From positions 1 through 56,754 of IMG/VR virus record IMGVR_UViG_3300046656_000441: a stretch of 56,754 nucleotides of DNA. The stretch is one strand, 5' to 3'. Shown one piece after another: positions 33,202 to 40,099 of the stretch. The notes beneath the pieces were generated by a model. That model saw nothing but the letters and a program-made list of their open reading frames with translations, was not told the origin of the DNA and searched no databases. Positions within the stretch are counted from its first letter, which is position 1. Each line of letters starts with the position of its first letter. Both the position numbers and the translations under genes were made by a program. The DNA comes from a virus.

Positions 33202-33801
33202 ATGCGTAACCTAGTCACCCTTCTACTCCTCAGCATGATGGCCCTCTTCATCGGGAAGCCGCATGTCACCGAGTATCTCGCGGAGCGCGCCGCGAACTCT
33301 GTTGTGTTTGTGAGCATTGACGGGCCAAGCCAGCGGGGCTCGTGCTCGGGTGAAGTCGTCGCGCACAATCGCGTGCTGACGGCGCATCACTGCATCGGGG
33401 AGAAAATGTGGGCGGACGGGAAGCCGGCCAAGGTGCTATCGAGCGACGAATACTTCGACCTGGCGCTGCTCAGCGTGGACACGGGCGACCGGCCGTTCAT
33501 CTCTCTCAGCGACCACGGCATCGAACGCGGCGACAATCTCATTGGTATCGGCTACGCGTTCGGCTGGGACCAGCTGAGCTTCATTCATCTTCGCGTGACG
33601 CTCGCCAACATCATCCCGGACCCGCAAATTTCGCCGCGCATCGCCACCGAGGGCGAGGTCATCATGGGGATGTCGGGTGGACCCGTGGTCGACTCGATGG
33701 GCCGCATGGTCAGCATAGTCCAGCTCGGCGCCGAGAATCTCTCGATGGGCGTCTCGGTCCCCATCATCCGCGCATTCCTGCTCCAGACCGATGTGAGGTA
33801 A
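33202..33801 (+). CDS. Exported trypsin-like serine protease (199 aa)
   Basis: The N-terminus (MRNLVTLLLLSMMALFIG) is a signal peptide or anchor. The catalytic triad of the chymotrypsin fold is clear: LTAHHC (His63), EYFDLALL (Asp86) and GMSGGPVVDS (Ser158). Length is minimal for a single S1 domain, with no PDZ domain. It would act in the periplasm or at the inner membrane, perhaps in lysis, entry or cleavage of a host envelope protein. A dedicated exported protease is rare in phages. GGAGG precedes the ATG. Confidence 0.85.
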   Translation: MRNLVTLLLLSMMALFIGKPHVTEYLAERAANSVVFVSIDGPSQRGSCSGEVVAHNRVLTAHHCIGEKMWADGKPAKVLSSDEYFDLALLSVDTGDRPFISLSDHGIERGDNLIGIGYAFGWDQLSFIHLRVTLANIIPDPQISPRIATEGEVIMGMSGGPVVDSMGRMVSIVQLGAENLSMGVSVPIIRAFLLQTDVR

Positions 33802-33804
33802 GAC

Positions 33805-34023
33805 ATGGCTCAGCTAACAACGGCCACACGCAACGCGCTCCCGACTAAGGTGTTCGCACTCCCGGGGCGGCGCTATCCCATCCACGACGAGAACCACGCA
33901 CGCGTGGCTCTGTCGTTCGTGTCGCGCTACGGCTCCGCGGAAGAGAAGGCCAAGGTGCGGGCAGCGGTGCACAACCGCTACCCGGGGATGGGCGCAGACA
34001 AGCCTACAGCTGATACCCAGTAG
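33805..34023 (+). CDS. Small conserved phage protein (DUF6582-like, 72 aa)
   Basis: The central segment LPTKVFALPGRRYPIHDENH, followed by ARVALSFVSRYGSAEEKAKV and HNRYPG, matches a short domain that occurs alone or fused to head proteins in many phages. Function is unknown. It is the last rightward gene, and its 3' end overlaps the convergent minus-strand gene by 20 nt, leaving no room for a terminator. Confidence 0.7.
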   Translation: MAQLTTATRNALPTKVFALPGRRYPIHDENHARVALSFVSRYGSAEEKAKVRAAVHNRYPGMGADKPTADTQ

Positions 34024-34338
34024 CCATTCGCTTCACCACGTCTTCGCGGGTGAACTCGATGCTCGCGAAGACCACACCGCTCTCGGCGCGTGTGGGCACG
34101 TGGTTGCTGAGCAGCTTTCCGAGCAGGGTCCCGTCCTCCGCGTGGACGAGCATTTCCTCGGCGTAACGTCCGCGAGCAAAGAACCCCACGTGGTTCGCTG
34201 CGGGGCGTTTGTCCTGCGCATCCTCACTCATGGGACCCACCTCTCTCCAGGGAGTGCCGACGTCGCTCGTCCAGCCGCACTTGTGACAGCGCTTGCCGTC
34301 GAACCACTCGGTCGGGCAACTACACGGATAGCTTGGCA
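34004..34338 (-). CDS. Zinc-ribbon hypothetical protein (111 aa)
   Basis: The N-terminal 25 residues (MPSYPCSCPTEWFDGKRCHK) hold four Cys fit for one zinc. A beta-rich domain follows, ending REDVVKRMATGYQL. The start at 34338 overlaps the upstream gene by 19 nt. An internal ATG at 34231 has a better ribosome site (GAGAGGTGGG) and could give a shorter form without the zinc ribbon. It is the last gene of the minus-strand transcript. Confidence 0.55.
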
Positions 34339-34466
34339 TGGCTCGCACACACCGCGCAACTTTCGACGTATTCGATGACGTGGCCGCTCTCGGGGCATGA
34401 CGCGGGGCACCCCGAGACCAGGCGCTTGCACGTGAGGCACATGAAGAATCGGTGTGCGAGGCTCAC
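34320..34466 (-). CDS. 48-aa six-Cys protein
   Basis: A GTG at 34466, overlapping the upstream stop as GTGA, opens a 48-residue protein beginning MSLAHRFFMCLTCKRLVSGC. It has CLTC, CPASC and CAVC groups plus a His, enough for one or two zinc ions. Its small size and tight coupling are typical of this operon. Function is unknown. Confidence 0.6.
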   Translation of the reverse strand: MSLAHRFFMCLTCKRLVSGCPASCPESGHVIEYVESCAVCASHAKLSV

Positions 34467-35056
34467 AGGGTTGCCAGTGCCAGCATTGCATCGATGCGAG
34501 CCCACAGCTCCCCCATGTCCTCGTCCTTGACGTAGCGCATCACAGTCTTGGCGTTGAGGCCGGCACCAACCGGGAGCAACACGTTGTAGTCGACGGGCGC
34601 ATCGGGCCACAGCTTCAGATAGGTGATGGTCGGCACGCTGCAGCGCGTGAAGTGGTAGTCCCCCAGGCCCATCTCATATACGTCCCCGGCGCGCATCGTC
34701 TCCACGGCATCCTCGTAGGCGTGCATGCGCTGCTCGGTCGACTTGAACACCACATCGCGCGCTCCGTCTGCCTCGTGGACCGTGTGGAGCATGAAGGCGC
34801 CCTCGGGGTGCGGTTCCGCACTCAGCCGCACGTTGGTAATCTCGCCCAGCAGAATCCGGCTCGTGAACCCCAGGTCGTGCGTGTGGGGGTTGGTGCGGAT
34901 ACTCGGCATCTCCAGCGTCGGATGACCCCAGAAATTGAGGTGATACCCCTCCATCACCAGCTGTGTGAACCACTGGCCGTGCTGCCGAATGTTGCCCAGC
35001 TTCCCACGGCACGCCGCAATCTGCTCCGCCAGTAACGAGGTATCGAGATGTGGCAT
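34463..35056 (-). CDS. Cupin-like hypothetical protein (197 aa)
   Basis: The middle contains NPHTHDLGFTSRILLGEITN and HTVHEADGA, a double-His plus Gly-turn pattern reminiscent of cupin/double-stranded beta-helix enzymes such as cysteine dioxygenase-like proteins. A later segment reads GDYHFTRCSVPTITYLKLW. Metal binding is plausible, but substrate and reaction are unknown. AGGAGG precedes the ATG at 35056. Confidence 0.5.
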   Translation of the reverse strand: MPHLDTSLLAEQIAACRGKLGNIRQHGQWFTQLVMEGYHLNFWGHPTLEMPSIRTNPHTHDLGFTSRILLGEITNVRLSAEPHPEGAFMLHTVHEADGARDVVFKSTEQRMHAYEDAVETMRAGDVYEMGLGDYHFTRCSVPTITYLKLWPDAPVDYNVLLPVGAGLNAKTVMRYVKDEDMGELWARIDAMLALATL

Positions 35057-35065
35057 AATGACCTC

Positions 35066-35182
35066 CTAGCGTGTGCTTTGAACGAATAGTCCGAGCTGAT
35101 ACAGGAACCAGAGAGTCGCCGCGGTCGCTATCCATCCGAGTAACGAGGGGACCGGCCAGCCGTAGAATTGCTTCTGTGACAT
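35066..35182 (-). CDS. 38-aa membrane peptide
   Basis: The frame from 35182 encodes MSQKQFYGWPVPSLLGWIAT, then a hydrophobic run (AATLWFLYQLGLFV) and QSTR. It is one membrane helix with charged ends. A GGGAC ribosome site is weak. The stop sits just ahead of the next gene's Shine-Dalgarno. Probably a real small membrane protein. Confidence 0.5.
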   Translation of the reverse strand: MSQKQFYGWPVPSLLGWIATAATLWFLYQLGLFVQSTR

Positions 35183-35201
35183 GACCGGTCCCAGCGTCAG
35201 G

Positions 35202-35273
35202 CTAGACGCCCCAAATGACGACGAAGTCAACGACTTCGCCCTCGGTCGACGGAACGATGGGTGTTCTGTTCAT
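35202..35273 (-). CDS. 23-aa peptide with strong ribosome site
   Basis: GAGGAGGACAG directly precedes an ATG that opens a 23-codon frame (MNRTPIVPSTEGEVVDFVVI, then WGV). The strong translation signal suggests it is expressed. It may be a short peptide or a leader that controls the next gene. No function is assigned. Confidence 0.4.
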   Translation of the reverse strand: MNRTPIVPSTEGEVVDFVVIWGV

Positions 35274-35301
35274 TCTGTCCTCCTCTCGGGATAGTGTAGC
35301 A

Positions 35302-36270
35302 CTACCGAGTCAGTTCCCGAATGACTTCCTCGATGCTCCCGAACTGCTCGACTTGCGGGAGGTCGTAGAACACGTTTGTGTCGCGCGGTCCCACCAGCAT
35401 CACGCGATGCCCGAGCGCGAGCGCCATGCCCATCTCGCACGCCTTGCCTTCCGACTTCATCAGGTTGACGATGACCAGGGTGTTCGCTTTCTGCACCTCG
35501 GCGTAGTCGAGCGTCGCGGCCTCTTGCCGGCGAATCAGCTGGGAGTCCTCGTCCGCCTCGCGCTCGGTCCAGCCGCTGACCACTTCGATGCCGGCGTCGA
35601 GCAGCTGGCGCTTGTAGAATCCCATGACGTCGATGAGCTTCCACGAGCCCGCCAGGTAGACGCGCGGCTTCTCGGTTACGCCGATGGAGATAACCTCGGT
35701 GCGGTTGTTGAAGTCGTAGTAAGCGTTCATCACCGCTTCGTAAAGCTCGGGGAGGCTCGTCGCTGTGATGTCCAGGTCGACCCGCAGGCTGGCGATTTGC
35801 GCCTCGCTCGGGTGCGGGTCGTTCCCGCCGTAGCCGGGCCGGCTGATGCGAATGACGTAGCCACCGGCTTTCTTGATAGCCTCCGCCTCGTTGGGGAATC
35901 GAACGTCGCTGATGACCACGTTTGGGAACTCGCTAGCGATGCGCATCGCGCGCTCGACCCACACCTGGTGCCCGAACACGTCGCGCCCGCCTTCGGTGCC
36001 GCAGCGCTGCAGCAGCCGACGCACGTCCGGCATCGCCTTCGCTTCCTCGTAGCCGGCCGATTCGAGCACCTCGGAGTAGCGCATGAAGTGTGGGCGCCCG
36101 TTCAGCCCGTAGCCGTCGCTGTCGACCGTGTGCACATACGGGTCGATGCCCTTCGCCATTTCACGCACGCCGTCCGCGAACGCCACCTTGGCGAACCCGT
36201 AGTTGTTCACCAGGTAGTTCGCCGCCGAGTCCTTGCCGCTGCGCGCGTAGCCACAAAAGCCAATCAGCAT
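35302..36270 (-). CDS. dNMP kinase fused to deoxyribosyltransferase-like domain
   Basis: Residues 1 to about 195 are a phage-type deoxynucleoside monophosphate kinase. The P-loop GYARSGKDSAANYL lies at residues 7-20, followed by VAFADGVREM and the ISDVRFPNEAEAI segment. Residues about 203-322 match the nucleoside 2-deoxyribosyltransferase fold: RVYLAGSW, then GKACEMGMALALGH carrying the catalytic Glu. The two domains together would phosphorylate and remodel deoxynucleotides for replication. The ATG at 36270 follows GAGGAG and overlaps the SPFH-gene stop (TAATG). Confidence 0.8.
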   Translation of the reverse strand: MLIGFCGYARSGKDSAANYLVNNYGFAKVAFADGVREMAKGIDPYVHTVDSDGYGLNGRPHFMRYSEVLESAGYEEAKAMPDVRRLLQRCGTEGGRDVFGHQVWVERAMRIASEFPNVVISDVRFPNEAEAIKKAGGYVIRISRPGYGGNDPHPSEAQIASLRVDLDITATSLPELYEAVMNAYYDFNNRTEVISIGVTEKPRVYLAGSWKLIDVMGFYKRQLLDAGIEVVSGWTEREADEDSQLIRRQEAATLDYAEVQKANTLVIVNLMKSEGKACEMGMALALGHRVMLVGPRDTNVFYDLPQVEQFGSIEEVIRELTR

Positions 36271-36818
36271 TAGTTCTCCTCGTTCGAAAGGGACTGGGAC
36301 ACCTTCAACACGCGACACCGCGCCAACGTGTTGAGCTGGAGCTTGATGACCCGAATCCCGTATTCGCCCAGCTGGTGCTGGGCCTCATTGCGGAGCTTCG
36401 TTTTGAGCGTTCCCCTCTGCTGCTCCCGCTGCAGCTCAGCCCAATCGAAGTCGCAACAGACGTCGTGGAGCGCTGTCATCGCAATGTCGATGGTGTTGCG
36501 AGTGGCAAACGCGACGACTGGGAGCAGTTTGGACAGGTCCTCCACACAGTAGGTCAGCGTGCCACTGACCAGGAACGTTTTGCCATCCTTCGATTCCATC
36601 GTCTGGGTTTCCAGACGGTCAGTCTGGCGCGCCGTGGGATACGTCTCCCACGTAGTCACGAGCGGCCAAAAGAAGTGCAGACCCGGCCCGTAGGCGACCG
36701 GGGTCTTGCCGTGCTTGTATTTGATAGCACCCTGTGTGGTGTCGAGAATCACCAGGCGCGGGATGAACCGCCCCAGCCACTCGACAATCTGTCCAATCCA
36801 GGCAAAGGCGGTTTCCAT
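36270..36818 (-). CDS. SPFH/band-7 (stomatin-like) membrane protein (182 aa)
   Basis: An N-terminal hydrophobic hairpin-like segment (METAFAWIGQIVEWLGRFIP) leads into a band-7 core: RLVILDTTQGAIKYKHGKTP, GPGLHFFWPLV, then RLETQTMESKDGKTFLVSGT and a helical LSKLLPVVAFATRNTIDIAM stretch. This is the SPFH domain of stomatins, prohibitins and HflK/C. The usual long coiled-coil tail is missing, so it is a minimal form. It would assemble on the inner membrane. Bacterial relatives regulate FtsH and organise membrane domains; a phage version could modulate these. Confidence 0.75.
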   Translation of the reverse strand: METAFAWIGQIVEWLGRFIPRLVILDTTQGAIKYKHGKTPVAYGPGLHFFWPLVTTWETYPTARQTDRLETQTMESKDGKTFLVSGTLTYCVEDLSKLLPVVAFATRNTIDIAMTALHDVCCDFDWAELQREQQRGTLKTKLRNEAQHQLGEYGIRVIKLQLNTLARCRVLKVSQSLSNEEN

Positions 36819-36821
36819 CTC

Positions 36822-37052
36822 TTATTCTCCTGCAATCGGCATGCCGTCTGGGAGGAACTGCTTCCAGCTGTCGGGGAACGGCAGCGGCTCCTGCTGCTCG
36901 TAGTGGACCCGGCGCTTGTCGGCGTGGATGATGTGGAAGCGCTCCCCCTCAGACTCAAAGAACCCCGGCACCTCGGCCTCGGCCTCGATGGTTCCCTGGA
37001 TGACGTCAATGCCGTTGCGCATGCGCACCACGAGCCGGCGCAGGGCGCTCAT
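36822..37052 (-). CDS. Hypothetical protein next to SPFH gene (76 aa)
   Basis: This soluble protein starts MSALRRLVVRMRNGIDVIQG, with beta-rich and charged middle parts and a Pro/Phe-rich end. No motif is recognised. The start overlaps the upstream gene's stop by 4 nt, and the stop is 3 nt before the SPFH start, so the three are probably translated together. Confidence 0.55.
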   Translation of the reverse strand: MSALRRLVVRMRNGIDVIQGTIEAEAEVPGFFESEGERFHIIHADKRRVHYEQQEPLPFPDSWKQFLPDGMPIAGE

Positions 37053-37273
37053 CGGATACGCTGCCTTTCGGGCTTGAAGGGAAACTCACGCCACGGGTTA
37101 GGGTAAAGGTCTCGATGGTTCGCCCGGAAGTGCGCCCACTCGATATCGCCGGGCAGATGCCCCTCGCGTTCGAGATGCTGTCGACAATCCCGACAGCCGC
37201 ACTGAGCATATTCGATGGGCTCGGGTCCGTAGTTCGGTGAGTCGCAATCGAGAATGCAGTTCTCCCTTAGCAT
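37049..37273 (-). CDS. Cys-rich hypothetical protein (74 aa)
   Basis: The protein starts MLRENCILDCDSPNYGPEPI and has CGCRDC in its middle and an Arg/Pro-rich end (NPWREFPFKPERQRIR). The Cys groups suggest zinc binding. The ATG shares a base with the preceding stop (TAATG) and follows AAGGAG. Function is unknown. Confidence 0.55.
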   Translation of the reverse strand: MLRENCILDCDSPNYGPEPIEYAQCGCRDCRQHLEREGHLPGDIEWAHFRANHRDLYPNPWREFPFKPERQRIR

Positions 37274-37380
37274 TAGGGCTCCTTGTTGGTCAGGGCCAGG
37301 AGCGCGCTCGCCACCAGGAAGATGGCGAGCAGCACCCCGAGCGATTCGAGCAGATTCCCGGGCGTGAAGGTGGGCATCAT
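37273..37380 (-). CDS. 35-aa single-span membrane peptide
   Basis: Translation from 37380 gives MMPTFTPGNLLESLGVLLAI, then FLVASALLALTNKEP. It is one hydrophobic helix with a short charged tail. It overlaps its neighbours at both ends by 1-4 nt. Its place a few hundred bases from the SPFH gene hints at a shared membrane function. Confidence 0.55.
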   Translation of the reverse strand: MMPTFTPGNLLESLGVLLAIFLVASALLALTNKEP

Positions 37381-37535
37381 GGGTGCCTCTCGCGACACTT
37401 GCATGTTCGTCCGACCGCATCGCGCCATCGGTCCTCGGTGTCCTGCACACCCATTTTGTAGTAGCCCATCGCGCTGAGGAGAAACATCATCCCCACCAGG
37501 CCCAGCGAACCGATAGTGCACATTATGTAGAACAC
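37377..37535 (-). CDS. 52-aa membrane peptide with Cys-rich tail
   Basis: A GTG at 37535, preceded by AAGGGG, opens a peptide whose first 25 residues are hydrophobic (MFYIMCTIGSLGLVGMMFLL) and whose tail is charged with CKC. It is a single-span membrane protein with a possibly metal-binding cytoplasmic tail. Its stop overlaps the next start (ATGA). Confidence 0.5.
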   Translation of the reverse strand: MFYIMCTIGSLGLVGMMFLLSAMGYYKMGVQDTEDRWRDAVGRTCKCRERHP

Positions 37536-37544
37536 AGTAACCCC

Positions 37545-38678
37545 TTAGAGCAGAATCGGAACCGTGAACGTGCGCCCACGCTTGCGGTCCATGAGGAACA
37601 GCGCCTGCTTGGGTTTCTCGTAGCTCGCCTTGATGCTCAGTGCGAACGAGTCGTAGCCGATGAGGGAGCCGTTGACGATGAAGCGCCCGCCGTCGAACAG
37701 CTGGTGGAAGTGGCCGAGCACATCCAGGTCCGCGTGCCGGCCCTGGTTCCACTGGGCAATCGCCTTGTTCAGCGGGATGGTGAGCCCGCCCACGCCGCCG
37801 CCAAACTTGACCATGTGGCCATGCTGAAACCGGATGACGGTCCCATACACATCCAGGTAGCTGTGCGGCGCCTCGGGCACAATGAACGTCACGCGCGGCT
37901 CGTTCCTGAAATGGTTCTTCAGGTTGATGAACATCAGGTATTCGAGGGAGTGGCCGTTCTCGGCGCCGAAGCGCGTGGTCTTCGTGGTGCGCGCGTGGTT
38001 GCCGCTGTGGCAGGGAATCGTCAGGTGCAGGTCGCTGTTGTCGAGCAGATACTGGATGCCGCTCGCAATCTGGCTCTGCACCGCGATAACCTCGAACATC
38101 GGCGGCAGCGTGTTGGTCTCCTGGAACTCCTCATGGATGTGCCCGGTGATGAAGTCGCCCAGCAGCGCCAGCACCATGTGGTGGATGGGCACGCCAGTCG
38201 CCAGCAGCCCGGTCAGGCTGAGCGCCTTGCGGAAGAACCTTAGGATGCGCTCGTCGGCCACTTTCACATTGAAGGTGTTCAGCCCACCCACCTCGGGTCC
38301 CACGTGGCCGGCGTAGTGCCAGTCGGACGCCACGACCACCACGGTCGCCTCGTTGCCGCCAGAGGACTCCACGGGCTCGATGACCCGCACGTCCATGCCA
38401 TCCTGGAGTTCCTGGACGATATGCAGCTCCTGCTCCAGGCGCTCGATGGTGGCTTGCGCCGCCTTGTAGCGCTCCTTCAGACCGCGCTTCTCGGTCTCGC
38501 TGCGGGCCTTCTCACGGTCAGCGGCAAGCATCGCCGCGGGGCTGGGCTCGGGTGCGGCCTGGACGGGGAACTTCGGGGCGTTGCCGGGTCTGCCGGCGCA
38601 CACCGCGCAGCGCTTCGATTGCGAATGCCGCAGGTTCGCGCAGCCGGGAGTCGGGCAGGGGAGCTTGGTTGATGACAA
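37545..38678 (-). CDS. Calcineurin-like metallophosphoesterase with N-terminal zinc ribbon
   Basis: This 377-residue protein has an N-terminal zinc ribbon (Cys8, Cys13, Cys24, Cys27), a coiled-coil linker (about 55-95) and a metallophosphoesterase domain. All metal-ligand blocks are present: SDWHY (Asp119, His121), LGDF (Asp175), GNHA (Asn227, His228), HGH (286-288) and GHFH (323-325). Substrates could be nucleic-acid ends, nucleotides or phosphoproteins; in phages such enzymes occur near replication genes. The start codon is TTG at 38678, with GGAGG at good spacing. Confidence 0.8.
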   Translation of the reverse strand: MSSTKLPCPTPGCANLRHSQSKRCAVCAGRPGNAPKFPVQAAPEPSPAAMLAADREKARSETEKRGLKERYKAAQATIERLEQELHIVQELQDGMDVRVIEPVESSGGNEATVVVVASDWHYAGHVGPEVGGLNTFNVKVADERILRFFRKALSLTGLLATGVPIHHMVLALLGDFITGHIHEEFQETNTLPPMFEVIAVQSQIASGIQYLLDNSDLHLTIPCHSGNHARTTKTTRFGAENGHSLEYLMFINLKNHFRNEPRVTFIVPEAPHSYLDVYGTVIRFQHGHMVKFGGGVGGLTIPLNKAIAQWNQGRHADLDVLGHFHQLFDGGRFIVNGSLIGYDSFALSIKASYEKPKQALFLMDRKRGRTFTVPILL

Positions 38679-38710
38679 AATGGGCCTCCAGGGAACGGGG
38701 TTTGGTTCGG

Positions 38711-38926
38711 CTATTTTACCACGCCGGGCTCGGTCACCCTAGCGCCGCTCTCGGTCTCGTAGTCCATGCGCTCGCCCGTATACCTCGTCATGTAGGGGCG
38801 CCAGCGGTTCGTGCACTTGACGCAAATCTTGACAATTGTGCCGTCAATGAGGCAGACGGCCGGCGTGATGCCGGCGCGCTGCCCACAGTCCCAACACTTA
38901 CCGGTCAACGTGCTGCTCGACAACAT
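38711..38926 (-). CDS. Zinc-ribbon protein (71 aa)
   Basis: The protein has CWDCG and CVKC pairs about 25 residues apart, forming a zinc ribbon, in MLSSSTLTGKCWDCGQRAGI and IVKICVKCTNRWRPYM. The tail is acidic then basic. It overlaps the upstream gene by 29 nt. Function is unknown. Confidence 0.6.
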   Translation of the reverse strand: MLSSSTLTGKCWDCGQRAGITPAVCLIDGTIVKICVKCTNRWRPYMTRYTGERMDYETESGARVTEPGVVK

Positions 38927-39182
38927 CCCACTCCAGGCGCTCGCGTGCGCCCTCTTCGCTGTCGCGCACACTCAGCTTATGGATATAGGCTTGCGCGGCC
39001 TCTCGGGACGCCAGCTCCACCGGGGGCTTGAACTTTACTTCCTCGTCGCAAACCAGCTCCCAGAAGCCTAGAGTGGTGAGTATTGGTCCCTTGTAGCCCT
39101 CATCATACAGAGAGACCCGCTTCTCGATGCGGAACACCCGGTGGTTCCTCAGCTGCAGGATGCGATACTCAGTCTTCGTCAC
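38898..39182 (-). CDS. Hypothetical protein (94 aa), GTG start
   Basis: This soluble protein has an alternating beta pattern in its first half (MTKTEYRILQLRNHRVFRIE) and an acidic helix later (REAAQAYIHKLSVRDSEEGA). The GTG at 39182 follows AGGAGG. It overlaps the coiled-coil gene upstream by 14 nt. No family is recognised. Confidence 0.55.
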   Translation of the reverse strand: MTKTEYRILQLRNHRVFRIEKRVSLYDEGYKGPILTTLGFWELVCDEEVKFKPPVELASREAAQAYIHKLSVRDSEEGARERLEWDVVEQHVDR

Positions 39183-39600
39183 GGTAGTCCTCCTCGTCGC
39201 GCTCGTCGCGCGGTGCACCCTTGCGAGCCGCCATCGCCGCTGCGGCCTTGGCACGCTCCCCGGGCAGGTAGAACCGGGTGTGCCCTTTCTTCGGGCTCGT
39301 CTTGTAACAGTTGTCGAGCTGGGCCTTGGTGATGCCCAGGGCGTAGACCAGTTTCTTCTGCAGCTTCGAGCTGGTCCCGCCGTCCACCCTCGTGATGCCA
39401 TAGTCGCCAGGCAGCTCGATTTTCTTGGCGCCGGCTTCCTCGCGAATCGCTTCGATGCGCGCCTCGATGGCGCTGACGTCCGACTGCGCCGCCGCCAGGT
39501 CCGCCTTGGCCTCGGCGTAGATTCGCATCTCCTGGATGAGCAGTTGTTCGAGCGCCGGGTCGAGCTTCTCTTCGACTACCACGGTGGCCTGGAGTTTCAT
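39169..39600 (-). CDS. Coiled-coil hypothetical protein (143 aa)
   Basis: Residues 15-60 form a charged coiled coil (LLIQEMRIYAEAKADLAAAQ, VSAIEARIEAIREEAG). The second half is mixed, and the C-terminus is very acidic with many Arg (DERDEEDYRDED). An acidic tail after a helical body is common in phage replication accessory proteins. Start and stop overlap neighbours by 4-14 nt. Confidence 0.55.
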   Translation of the reverse strand: MKLQATVVVEEKLDPALEQLLIQEMRIYAEAKADLAAAQSDVSAIEARIEAIREEAGAKKIELPGDYGITRVDGGTSSKLQKKLVYALGITKAQLDNCYKTSPKKGHTRFYLPGERAKAAAAMAARKGAPRDERDEEDYRDED

Positions 39601-39932
39601 CGGTCCATCTCCACAAATAGGGACCCGTCAGCCGTCCGGTGCACGCGCCCCGGGTGGTCCTTCTCGCGCACGCACCGAGCGTAGCCGTCGCGGGAGAAGT
39701 GGCATTTGACGTAGTTGTCAGGGTGCTGGGCGCACGCGTGATTCGCGCCGGCATCGCAGCCGCAGGGCTGGGTGCTCTGGTCCTGCCAGCCGGGGTTGTG
39801 CTCGTTGCTATGCGCACCCGTGTGGTTTTTGCTCAGCCAGCAGCGCTCGCCGCCAGGGCCAAGATTGTAGCAGCTGGTCGCCTCGGCAAACGCTGCCTGC
39901 GCCGCGCGAACCTTGTCCTCCTGGCAGCTCAT
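39597..39932 (-). CDS. Cys/His-rich protein (111 aa)
   Basis: It has at least seven Cys and nine His spread along the chain (CWLSKNHTGAH; CGCDAGANHACAQH; KCHFSRDGYARCVREKDH). The repeated C-x7-H-x3-H-like spacing suggests two or more small zinc knuckles. It overlaps the genes on both sides by 4 nt. Function is unknown; nucleic-acid or protein binding is likely. Confidence 0.6.
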   Translation of the reverse strand: MSCQEDKVRAAQAAFAEATSCYNLGPGGERCWLSKNHTGAHSNEHNPGWQDQSTQPCGCDAGANHACAQHPDNYVKCHFSRDGYARCVREKDHPGRVHRTADGSLFVEMDR

Positions 39933-40099
39933 CGCGCCAGCCTCTCCAGCGACCGCTTGTGCCGCTTTTTCATGCGTTCGATGCTTTCCTGCAGCCGGCG
40001 GTTTTCCTCCACAAGCCGCTCGCGCTCCGGGTCGGGGCAGCTGTGCACGTCATCGAAGCCGTCCGAGTAGCTGTTGCCGCACTTGCCACAAGTGGTCAT
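39929..40099 (-). CDS. Zinc-finger/coiled-coil peptide (56 aa)
   Basis: The N-terminus MTTCGKCGNSYSDGF with a later HSC forms a C2HC-type finger. The remainder is a coiled coil (ERLVEENRRLQESIERMKKR). It overlaps the polymerase stop by 4 nt (ATGA), so its translation is coupled to polymerase synthesis. It might dimerise and bind the replication complex. Confidence 0.6.
   Translation of the reverse strand: MTTCGKCGNSYSDGFDDVHSCPDPERERLVEENRRLQESIERMKKRHKRSLERLAR

Noticed and set aside
35202-35273. 23-aa frame as a transcription attenuator leader
   Set aside because: No alternative stem-loops or terminator follow, so only the peptide is listed, at low confidence.
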